From: Zopfochytrium polystomum
Taxonomy: Eukaryota > Chytridiomycota > Chytridiomycetes > Chytridiales > Chytridiaceae
Assembly (NCBI GenBank): GCA_025765615.1
Contig: JAIVFJ010000052.1
Coordinates: 124,001-188,000, forward strand
Direction of reading: 5' to 3'
Length of the DNA stretch: 64,000 nucleotides
The notes under the pieces were generated by a model that was not told the origin of the DNA, searched no databases, and worked only from the letters and a program-made list of their open reading frames with translations. This document shows, piece by piece, positions 33,321 through 43,500 of this stretch (position 1 is the stretch's first letter; the number at the start of each line of letters is the position of its first letter). The position numbers and the translations under genes are program-made.

Positions 33321-34985
33321 CTGAGGGGTGACACTTTTTACCAATTCCACCGGGGCCACTGGTGTTGGTTCTGGCTCAGGGAGCTGTTCAATGTGTACGT
33401 TTGCTTCGCGAAGGAGGGCCTTGATGTTGCTGTTGGTTTCCTGAAGTTCGTCAGCTGAGAGTAAGGGCGTGTGGTGATGCTGTAGTTCTGAACTGTCATC
33501 ATCAGCATCTGATTTGTTGAGTTTGGGAAAGCTGTCTTCGGCGATAGTGAGGTCGTTGAGGCGATGTGTGATAACGCGACCAGTGTTGATGTCGATGAGC
33601 CGGGCAATGGATCGGCCTATATTGCCAATGTATATTGCTGGTCGTGCTCGTTCTGCCAGTTTCTTGTACTGGTGTGTGCTGCCGCGTTCCTTGGCTGTCA
33701 CATGGTAGAGGCAACCAGCGCCAAAAACCCTAAAGTGGCTGATGCAGGGAGGAAAGCCAAGTAGCATTTCAACCGGTGAAAGCAAACCACAACTGAGAAC
33801 TGGCAGTGTGTTGATGATGTCCACGGCATGTCGAATAGCATAACCCCACCAAGACCAAGGTGAGCCAGCATGCTGAAGGAGTGAACGAGTTACATCCATG
33901 ACTGTCCTAACTGCACGTTCTGCTTTGCCGTTGAGCTCTGGTGTGTGTGGTGGACTGACTTCAACCCGTATCCCACGAGAGGCACAGAAGCGTTCAAAGG
34001 CAGTTGACTTAAGTTCACCCCCATCAAACCTAACTGACTTAACCTGAACGTCTCGCACAGTCTGGAGTTGCTGAATGATTTTGATGGCTTCTGGTAAAGC
34101 ATCAGACTTCCGTCGTAGGTTGGTTGACCAGATATAATTGCTGACATAGTCAATGGCAATGAGGGCAAAGCCGTACTGCCCCCTGAACTTGGGTTTGACC
34201 TCCACAAGGTCAAACGCCAAGTGTTCCCCAGGTAGCTTGTCCAGAGGATCTGTGTGGGGAATAGAGGCACGTGTCTGCTTTGCAATAATACGGGCCTTAC
34301 ACTCGTCCTCAAGCAGTTCTAAGTCTATGTCTGGAAAGTCAGCACAGGTTCGTCGTTCCTTCATGGAGCGAAGTCGAGCATAGGGAATGTGTCCTAGACG
34401 TTGGTGCAGTCGGCGAGTGTCTGGTTTTTTGCTGTTGAGAAATGCTGCACGAATGCTGTGTGTGTCTGCAGGTTCTGCTGACGTGAAAAAGTTGTAATAT
34501 CTGCTGGCGCAATGGGCGAGAAATTGAGTGCTGTAATTGAAGGTTGGGTTTGCTGCAGTTGGGAACCACTGGAGACCGTGCCGAAGGATCATTTGAAGAA
34601 CTGCTGGGTCACCTTCTTCATGACTGCTGCGGTGAATAACACCTGGTTGGAGGTCTCGTGCCAAGTGATAGTAACCGCATAGCTGGAGGTCCCTGTCGGC
34701 AATAAGGTTGACTGGGCATTCTGGAGCAAACTGCGCGCCTTCAATAATGAGAGTGATGTTGTTTGCAAGAGGAATTCGTGCAACGCCTGAGCCCTCGCAG
34801 TTGAGAACTGGGCCTTCCTTTGCGATGCGCATGCTGGATTTTTGGTTGTTGAAGGTTGATGGGATAAAGAAGGAGAAATCACGAAGAGTAGTAACATTGC
34901 AACCGTTATCAATAAGGAGAGGAAAGGAAGTAACAGGAGGTGGAATGTTGACTGCAAATGCCCGGATCACTCCCGGGCCATCCAA
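33321..34985 (-). CDS. pol: Copia-B1 protease-integrase
   Basis: Opens in the -1 frame relative to gag, with no ATG. Protease motif LLIDNGCNVTTL with Asn in place of Ser/Thr, as in Copia-A. Integrase zinc region has LHQRLGHIPYARL and CKAR, where the second Cys of CXXC is Arg (Copia-A keeps CKAC). Catalytic residues are in LAFDLVEVKPKF, VRFDGGELKS and HTPELNGKAERAV. The C-terminal part ends VTPQ at the donor. The frame is intact across its whole length, unlike Copia-A. Confidence 0.87.
34960..34978 (-). promoter_or_regulatory. Candidate frameshift hairpin, Copia-B1
   Basis: GCCCGG/CCGGGC stem with a 7-nt loop carrying the gag TGA, preceded by GGATTTTTGGATG. It is the same stem as at 15639-15657 in Copia-A. 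Confidence 0.5.
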
Positions 34986-35651
34986 AAATCCTGTTGGTGG
35001 TTGTCGTCACTTTGGCCGCCAAGCTGTGAGTTGTAAGTCTCTTCCCATAACTGCTGTTCGTTTGCAAACTGCTGACTCTGTTGTTCATCCCAATCACTGT
35101 CTGCTGGTGCACTGTATGTTAGGAGTGCCTGCTGGGATTGCTGAGGCATCTGCTCCTGCACGTTTGCAGCTGAAGGACATTCCCTTGCATAATGTCCACG
35201 ACCACTGCAATTGTTGCAGGTGACATTTGCGGATGCCCAGCTCTGGTGTGGACGGAATGGTTGCTGTGGTCGCCATCCACTTTGCTGGAGTCGCCATCCC
35301 ATCTGCTGGGGTCGCCAACTTCCTTGAGAGAGTGGAGTGGACCCTCTGCCAAAGCCACCATAGGGTCGTGGGGTGTATGGCTGTGGCCTTGGTTGGAGCG
35401 GTCGATAGCCACCACGGCCTCGGGGGTGGGTGTAGTGAACTTGGGCAACATTTGCAGTTGGTGTGTTGACCTCTGGGGCTGCAGTGGAGGTGTCCCCTTC
35501 TCTTTGATTTGCCAGCTCGATGCGTCGCTTATCATAGTTGTTTTGACGAACAGTTTGTTTGAAGAGTGAGATTAGTTTGGCTAAACTTGTTATCTCAGGA
35601 GCTGGGTTGCCGACAACAAGAAAAACGTTTCCTATCCCCATGTCCAATAGG
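34967..35651 (-). CDS. gag: Copia-B1 Gag, C-terminal part
   Basis: Resumes after the inserted block with LLDMGIGNVFLVVGNPAPE, in frame with the N-terminal part ending ASLNQS at 47414. Arg/Gly/Gln-rich region and zinc knuckle CNNCSGRGHYAREC. The stop TGA is at 34967-34969. The sequence still read upstream of this point (to 35848) belongs to the inserted LTR, not to Gag. Confidence 0.88.
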
Positions 35652-35695
35652 CTTTGTGTTGAGATTCGACCCACGGGGTACACTACGCCCGTTAC

Positions 35696-36916
35696 TGATG
35701 AAATCCCACCCAGGACTGGAGGGACTTGGTGTGTGTGGGGATGAAGAGTGAGAGAGAGAGAGAGAGCAGTGATGATGGAAAAGGGAGAGGAGTGAGAGGA
35801 TGGAGAGAGGAGAGAGGAGTCAGTGGGCAGAGATGGAAGAGAGAGCAAATGGAGGAAGAGAGATTGGCTTGTTTTGCACTGGATTCTGTCAAAGCAGCAA
35901 GGAGGGGGTTGGATTCCTTGTTTGATCTCTGTGAGAGGTTGCTGCTTTTATACTCCTGCAGGTTGGAGCCATCAGAAAACAGAGGGAGCAGTGGGCTGCA
36001 CAGAGCAGGCCACAGAAATGAGATAAAACAGGCTGAGCACCAACCCCCAGCCTGGGCTAAGTACCCATTCAGGGCTGAGTACCACCCAGTGCTGGGCATC
36101 ACTCAAGGCTGAATACCAGCCAGGGCTGAGTACCAGCCTGGGCTGAGCACCACCCAGGGCTGAGTACCAGCCTGGGCTGTGCACCACCCTGGGCTAAGTA
36201 CCAGCCAGGGCTGAGTACCACCTTGGGCTGAGCACTTTGTCTGGGCTGAGTACCACCAGGAACCAATTTACAGCTTGTTTGAGAAACAGTTGCTTGTAAA
36301 TTGGTTTGGTTGTTTCCAAATCAGGAAGCTTGTTTGGGAAACAAGCCGCTTTTTTCCTTGTTTTTAGAAATCCAATGATTGGTGCAATCTCTGGTGAGCT
36401 CAGTTTTTATCTCACTTTTAGAAATGCAGTGATTGGTGCAATCCCTGATTCCTAAATGCCTGTTGCATTGCTCAGATTGCACAGCACAGCAGGAAAGCTG
36501 GAATTCCAGATCAGGAAGCGGAATTCCGGTGCAGAGAAAGGAATTCCAGATCAGGAAGCGGAATTCCGGTGCAGAGAGAGGAATTCCGATGCAGAGAGCG
36601 GAATTCCGGAGCATTGCGCAGTGGTACACTGCTTCTGCATGCTTGCTGTGCTGTGTTACATGTGCAGAGTGCGTAGTTTGAGTGTTTTTGTGCATGTTCT
36701 AATTGCATTGTTCCTACCGGTAGGATGAACAAAGCTAGAACAACAGCCGCCTTTGCCTATCTCTTTTTATTGAGAACAGATTAGCCCTTCCGAGCGCCCC
36801 ATTCAAGTATTGAATCTACTGAGCCCTTCAAACACCCCATCCAATGTGATTGGATGGAGATCTCAAAGGGATCATCAGTAACGGGCATAGTGTACCCCGT
36901 GGGTCGAATCTCAACA
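35696..36916 (-). repeat. Copia-C LTR copy, fused to the 44-bp start of another
   Basis: A nearly complete LTR read leftwards from 36916. It joins the plus-oriented LTR start 35657-35701 at TGATGA, a 6-bp sequence found both near the LTR start and, reversed, at its end. It has six GGAATTCC units at 36507-36606 and the GGGCTGAG minisatellite at about 36050-36260. Confidence 0.8.
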
Positions 36917-37077
36917 ACCCTGGCTAGGGACCTCAACTCACACATATTGACTGCTTCAGCTTTTATACACAGACATACTAATACACCAGGTTCCATACCC
37001 TCGGAAATTCCACAGCCATACCTGAGTCCTCACTTAGTATCAACCACATGGTAATCCACAGTGAAAGTCAATCGGAT
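36917..37077. other. Fragment similar to 28884-29025 and to the intron-block start
   Basis: About 140 bp matches 28884-29025 in reverse. The last 40 bp (CACATGGTAATCCACAGTGA) resemble the start of the copia intron-like block. It directly precedes a Copia-A LTR. Confidence 0.5.
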
Positions 37078-37342
37078 GTTAGATTTTGGGTTTTTGCAGT
37101 AAGCAGTGTGCAGGAGCAACACCTCACACTGTGGTGCATGGGAGCACCAACTGTGATGAGGATTTGGTGCATTTTTTGTCACCTGGTCTTTGTCACAATT
37201 TTGTATAAAGCCAAACAGCATACATTGTGGAACAGTCTCCCATCTCAGCTTCACCATCACAAGAGAGTAGTCCACCAGAGTAGTTCACCACCATCCACAA
37301 TCAGCAGCAGTCATTTCTTTCATACAAAATTGTGACCCATCC
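37078..37342 (+). repeat. Copia-A LTR plus 19 bp of leader, isolated
   Basis: TGTTAG...TTTCA (37078-37323), then TACAAAATTGTGACCCATC as in Copia-A. Only one or two bases differ from the full element (for example GTGGAAC for GTACAAC). Because leader bases are attached, it is a broken 5' end rather than a clean solo LTR. Confidence 0.85.
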
Positions 37343-39154
37343 CTGCATTTCTAAAAGTGAGATAAAAACTGAGCTCACCAGAGATTGCACCAATCATTGG
37401 ATTTCTAAAAACAAGGAAAAAAGCGGCTTGTTTCCCAAACAAGCTTCCTGATTTGGAAACAACCAAACCAATTTACAAGCAACTGTTTCTCAAACAAGCT
37501 GTAAATTGGTTCCTGGTGGTACTCAGCCCAGACAAAGTGCTCAGCCCAAGGTGGTACTCAGCCCTGGCTGGTACTTAGCCCTAGGTGGTGCACAGCCCAG
37601 GCTGGTACTCAGCCCTGGGTGGTGCTCAGCCCAGGCTGGTACTTAGCCCTGGCTGGTGCTCAGCCCTGAGTGATGCCCAGCCCTGGGTGGTACTCAGCCC
37701 TGAATGGGTACTTAGCCCCGGCTGGGGGTTGGTGCTCAGCCTGTTTTATCTCATTTCTGTGGCCTGCTCTGTGCAGCCCACTTCTCCCTCTGTTTTCTGA
37801 TGGCTCCAACCTGCAGGAGTATAAAAGCAGCAACCTCTCACAGAGATCAAACAAGGAATCCAACCCCCTCCTTGCTGCTTTGACAGAATCCAGTGCAAAA
37901 CAAGCCACTCTCTCTTCCTCCATTTGCTCTCTCTTCCATCTCTGCCCACTCACTCCTCTCTCCTCTCTACATCCTCTCACTCCTCTCCCTTTTCCATCAT
38001 CACTGCTCTCTCTCTCTCTCTCTCTCTCTTCATCCCCACACACACCAAGTCCCTCCAGTCCTGGGTGGGATTTCATCACTTTGGTTCAGTGAAGCAACAA
38101 AGATTCGAACAACTTTTTGGAAAGGGCGGATACGATGGAGAAGTTCTCCCGCTGCTGATTTTGCAAAGCTGTCAACTCGATGGTATGCTTCAGTGAATCG
38201 GGTAATGAAGGCATCTGAGGCTTCAGTTGGTTCCATTTTGATGCGTTCAAAGTCGTCAATGATCTCCTTTGCGAGTCCCTGGTCTGCTGTGCGGCAAATT
38301 ATTCCCAATTCACCAACCAACTCATAAGCAAAGTTTCGACCAGGTGTGATTTGGGTGAGAAGGGCTCGAGAGATGTGGCGGCGAATAATTAGACAGCAAT
38401 GTGCATTCTGGTTCTGTGTACCAGGAAACCAAGTTACTTTCTCTTGTCCACGAGGCGGAGGCACCAATTGGAATCTCTGTCCTTGGAATGGTCCATCTCT
38501 GATGAGACAGGTTCCAGTGTCGCGGAGGTCTAGTGGATCAATTGCATCATTCTGCTCTGCGTTGATGTGACTTGTGTCAATGCAGTGGCGTAAGTCGACA
38601 TTTTTGTTGGAGAGTTCTGCTGTAAGATCCTCCAACCAGTCACCGAAATTCTCTGGTCCCTCCAAGACGCTGAAGGACTTGGCAACATACTTGGTTGAGT
38701 CAGTAGTCATGCTGTTTTCTCAGGACGATTATGTGTGCCAAGTTTGAAAGGATTTCCTTGGATTTTGGGTGTGTTGTGAAGGTGGTGTTGCAGCAGATGA
38801 AAAGTTGGTTTGTTAGCTTGGTGTGTGTCAGGTAGGGGGGGTGGTCGTTGTCTCCAATTGGGGACAAAAAATCAAAAATTAATGGTGAGGGTTGGAGGTA
38901 ATCTGGTGACCCTGAATGGAAAAAGTGGGCGCTTATCGCAAAGGAGAGTGATTTTGGGATCCCGTTGGTGACAGTTGTGTAGTCCGGAAGCAGGCCTTTC
39001 GAATGATAGCTTGGGATTGGCTGGGGGAGGTCTGGAAGGCCAGCAAATTGAGGTTGAAGTTGGAAAAGTGGTTGTCAACTTCAGAGGTGGTGTACGCAAC
39101 GTAGGAGCGTCGGATCCGAGATCAGGTGGGTTCGTTGGAAAGAGGAGATCGAGA
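37343..39154. repeat. 1.81-kb direct duplicate of 46673-48483
   Basis: Contains the 3' part of LTR-C (to 38078), the CTTTG junction, the B1 gag start (minus, to 38710) and the B1 leader. The only difference I saw from 46673-48483 is one G in a G run near 38837. It spans the insertion boundary, so it was copied after the insertion, or it is an assembly duplication. Confidence 0.85.
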
Positions 39155-39188
39155 TTGTTCGAATCTTTGTTGCTTCACTGAACCAAAG

Positions 39189-40431
39189 TGATGAAATCCC
39201 ACCCAGGACTGGAGGGACTTGGTGTGTGTGGGGATGAAGAGAGAGAGAGAGAGAGAGAGAGCAGTGATGATGGAAAAGGGAGAGGAGTGAGAGGATGTAG
39301 AGAGGAGAGAGGAGTGAGTGGGCAGAGATGGAAGAGAGAGCAAATGGAGGAAGAGAGAGTGGCTTGTTTTGCACTGGATTCTGTCAAAGCAGCAAGGAGG
39401 GGGTTGGATTCCTTGTTTGATCTCTGTGAGAGGTTGCTGCTTTTATACTCCTGCAGGTTGGAGCCATCAGAAAACAGAGGGAGAAGTGGGCTGCACAGAG
39501 CAGGCCACAGAAATGAGATAAAACAGGCTGAGCACCAACCCCCAGCCGGGGCTAAGTACCCATTCAGGGCTGAGTACCACCCAGGGCTGGGCATCACTCA
39601 GGGCTGAGCACCAGCCAGGGCTAAGTACCAGCCTGGGCTGAGCACCACCCAGGGCTGAGTACCAGCCTGGGCTGTGCACCACCTAGGGCTAAGTACCAGC
39701 CAGGGCTGAGTACCACCTTGGGCTGAGCACTTTGTCTGGGCTGAGTACCACCAGGAACCAATTTACAGCTTGTTTGAGAAACAGTTGCTTGTAAATTGGT
39801 TTGGTTGTTTCCAAATCAGGAAGCTTGTTTGGGAAACAAGCCGCTTTTTTCCTTGTTTTTAGAAATCCAATGATTGGTGCAATCTCTGGTGAGCTCAGTT
39901 TTTATCTCACTTTTAGAAATGCAGTGATTGGTGCAATCCCTGATTCCTGAATGCCTGTTGCATTGCTCAGATTGCACAGCACAGCAGGAAAGCTGGAATT
40001 CCAGATCAGGAAGCGGAATTCCGGTGCAGAGAGAGGAATTCCAGATCAGGAAGCGGAATTCCGATGCAGAGTGCGGAATTCCGGTGCAGAGAGAGGAATT
40101 CCGATGCAGAGAGCGGAATTCCGGAGCATTGGGCAGTGGTACACTGCTTCTGCATGCTTGCTGTGCTGTGTTACATTTGCAGAGTGCGTAGTTTGCGCGT
40201 TTTTGTGCATGTTCTAATTGCATTGTTCCTACCGGTAGGATGAACAAAGCTAGAACAACAGCCGCCTTTGCCTATCTCTTTTTATTGAGAACAGATTAGC
40301 CCTTCCGAGCGCCCCATTCAAGTATTGAATCTACTGAGCCCTTCAAACACCCCATCCAATGTGATTGGATGGAGTTCTCAAAGGGATCATCAGTAACGGG
40401 CGTAGTGTACCCCGTGGGTCGAATCTCAACA
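39189..40431 (-). repeat. Copia-C1 3' LTR, complete (1243 bp)
   Basis: Read leftwards from TGTTGAG at 40431 to TCATCA at 39189. Contains AATAAA, palindromes CCTACCGGTAGG and CCATCCAATGTGATTGGATG, seven GGAATTCC units (39997-40106), a GGGCTGAG(T/C)ACCA minisatellite (about 39540-39760) and a TATAAAAG promoter-like box, then a GA/TC tract. Beyond it, CAAAG and 34 bp of B1 gag appear in plus orientation, the mirror image of 38079-38112. Confidence 0.88.
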
Positions 40432-40506
40432 CACCCCCGCAATAGAAAGAGAGGGGGCAACTGTTTCTCCTGGAGTACATGGCTGTCCAACAGTGCCAGC
40501 CAAGCA

Positions 40507-40573
40507 GTGGGACTCGAACCCACCCATGCACCCCCCTACACTTGTGAAAACCTGCATGAACCCACAAGTGTAG
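40507..40573 (-). other. tRNA T-arm-like stem-loop plus 11-bp hairpin before the Copia-C1 3' LTR
   Basis: On the minus strand an 11-bp perfect stem (CTACACTTGTG/CACAAGTGTAG, 40536-40573) is followed by GTGGG-TTCGAGT-CCCAC (40507-40523). The latter is a canonical T-arm with a Pol III B-box core (GGTTCGAGTCC). The same pair is in C2 at 53287-53353. No matching acceptor stem or D-arm was found, so it is not called a tRNA gene. Confidence 0.6.
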
Positions 40574-40595
40574 CTGGAGAAGCCAGAGAGAGTCT

Positions 40596-43500
40596 TTAGA
40601 CTAAGCGTTGTGCTGATTTGAGCGTGGGCACCACGCTTACACCTTGGAGGTCGGCGAGACTGCAAATTCCCATCAGTGATGCAAGCTTTGCATGTTGAGC
40701 TGCAGGAAGAGCTTTGGTGAGAAGGTCGGCAATCATCATGTCCGTTGGGCAATGAATGAGTTGAACCTCCTTTTTCTCCAAGTGGTCCCGTATGAAATGC
40801 AACCTCACGTCAAAGTGTTTGACCCGACCATGGTGTATTGGATTCATAGCAATAGCTATGGTTGAACGATTGTCTTCAAAAACAGTAGTGGGCTTATTTA
40901 AATCCATACCCAGCTCCTGGAAGAGCATTCGTAGCCAGATTGCCTCTTTGATGGCCTCAGTAAGGGAGAAGTATTCCGCCTCAGTCGAGGACAAAGCGAC
41001 AACTGATTGTTTCTTGCTGTACCATGTAATAGCACCCCCGCAAAGCATGAACACGTGCCCTGACCTTGACTTGCGTCCATCCTCTTCAGCATAGCTGGCA
41101 TCAGCGTAGCCATGTGGTTCATCCCACTCTGGGTAAGAAATACCCGCAGCTTTCTCTACCTCTGGGAGCGTTGCATTGGTGATGCATGTCATCTGGGAGT
41201 CTCCCTTTTGGTAGAAAAGTCCATGATCCCAGGTAGCGCGGACATATCGCAGCAATCTGTCAAGCGCAAGGGAATCTGAATGGGTTGGAGTGGACTGGTA
41301 TTGTGCAAGTGTATTCACAGCATACGCAATGTCAGGGCGTGTCAAGTTTGCAAGGTAAGCAAGTTGCATGAGTGTGCTTCGGAAGTATTCCGACTCTTTT
41401 TGTGGAAGTTTTCCAGAGTCCACATCGTGCATCCATGTCGTGGACATGGGAGTTGCTTTGATTTTGACAGGTAAGCCTTCATCGTCACACCAGTAGTTTG
41501 CTTCCTCCAAGACATGCTGTGTGTAGTTTTTCTGTCCAATAAAGATTCCATCTTTGATTTTCTCAACTTGGATGCCTACAGCAACTTTTGGGTTGAGGTC
41601 CTCGCGGATTTTGAACTTTGATTTGATCAGAGAAAGAATTTTGGCAATTTCTTCTTCAGTGTGACTGAAGATGAGGATGTCATCCACGTATAGAGTGATG
41701 ATGGTCTTGACCTTTCCATCAGGGTGCCTTTGCACAAAGACACAGTGGTCAGTCTTCAATTGCGTAAATCCAATTTCTACTAGGAAGTCGCGGATTGTTT
41801 TGTACCACTGTCGACCAGACTGGTGCAGTCCGTACAGACTCTTCCTGAGTAAACAGACAAGAAGTATCCCGTCTGCACCACGTATCTCAAAGCCTTCTGG
41901 TTGTTCCATGAAGTTTTCAATGTCCAGTTTGGCGTTCAAGTATGCGGTTTCGACATCAAGGCCTGCAAGTATGAGGTCAAACAGCAACGAGATAGCAAGG
42001 ATTGCCCTTATGGAGGAGCTGCGGACGACAGGGGAGAAGGTCTCATTGTAGTCCTGACCAAAGATCTGAGTGTAACCCCGGCCGACAAGGCGAGCCTTGA
42101 AGCGTTCAAGGTACCCTTCACTGTCAAACTTGTAGGCAAAAACCCATTTGGGCTTGAGTATCTTACGCCCTTTAGGTCGAGCCACTAAGTCCCAGACATG
42201 CTTTGATGTGATCGAATTGATCTCTGAGAGTTGAGCTGCCTTCCAATACTTTGCAAAAGGAGAACGCATGGCCCCTTTATGTGAAGCAGGGAGTGGTGGT
42301 AAGTCCCGCTGGTGGATCCTTTCTGTTGGATATGCTGTGACTTCCTCCGGCTCAAGCACAGTGTATGCTTTGAGCGTTTGGTAGAGTTCACGAAATTGTC
42401 CCCGTGCTATTCGTAGTTTACGAATTCTTGCAGTTAAAGCGCGGAGTGTTTTCCGACTGTAAGTGGAAGGACTTGTGGCAATTGATGGTTTTGTTCGTAG
42501 TTTACAAAGGTTTGCCTTCAATGCCAGGTAGTCACGTAAACCTGATGGCTCTCGTGGTATGATTGGGGGATTTGTTGCCTCCCCTGTTGACTCTGGCAAA
42601 GCTAGAATGTCAGGGGAAGTTGAGCGCTCCCTAGGAGGGATTTCCTGTTCATCAGGTATTGACTCTGGTTCAGAATCAGAAGCGTCGTATAGCATACCCG
42701 GCTGTAGATCTCCCCCCTGTGATTCTGCAGGTGGTACATCGTCTTCTTGTGAGGTCAACAGAGCGTCAGGATGTGCCACATCTGGATCAGTGGACATAGC
42801 AGGGGTATGCAGCGAGGTGGAAAGATATTGGAAATCCTGAGCTGTGGGTTGGACTGGTCCCCACTCCTTCAAGCGGGAGTCATGAAGGAACTGTCTCCAG
42901 TTCCGCACAATGCCAGGAAAAACATTTTCGTGAAAGGAGACATGGAAGTGTTCCGATATTCTCTGAGTTTTCAAGTCGTAGACAACTGGAAGAGTGTTTC
43001 CTTTATACCCTAAGAATATTCCTGGCGCCCCTTTGTCAGGATGTTTAAGCGTTCGCTTTTCCTTTGGGATACGGTGGATAACCAAACAGCCAAAGGTGCG
43101 GATGTGATCAACATTTGGCTTTTCACCGTACCAAGCTTCATAAGGTGTTTTCTTAGTGTAAGAGTGGTAAACCCTGTTCTTGATGTATGCTGCGTAGCGG
43201 ACTGCATACACAAAGAAAGAGTGGGGCAATCGTGACTCTAAGAGCATGCAGTGTGCCATGTCTTTGAGAGTGTTGACCTGACGTTCTACCAGCCCATTGA
43301 ATTCCTTGGTGAATGCAGGACTAGGTTCTAAAACAATAGGAGGATGCCGAGTATTGGCCCAAGTTTTGAATTCTCCATCTTTGAAGATTTCCCCCCTGTC
43401 ACAGCGCACAGATGTGATATGTTTGCCATGTTGTTGTTCAAACCTTTCGATCGTAGACCGGAATCTTGTGGGCGCGTCGGACAAAGAGTTGAGGAACTCA

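Noticed and set aside
35692..35848. Extra N-terminal residues on the B1 gag frame (Leu/Ser-rich)
   Set aside because: They come from the inserted LTR-C; the real Gag continues from 47414 after removing the insertion.
35950..36260. CRISPR-like regularly spaced repeats
   Set aside because: Units are degenerate, directly tandem and occur in every LTR-C; there are no unique spacers and the genome is eukaryotic.
40507..40600. tRNA gene before the Copia-C1 3' LTR
   Set aside because: Only the T-arm is convincing; no acceptor stem, D-arm or anticodon arm can be folded around it.
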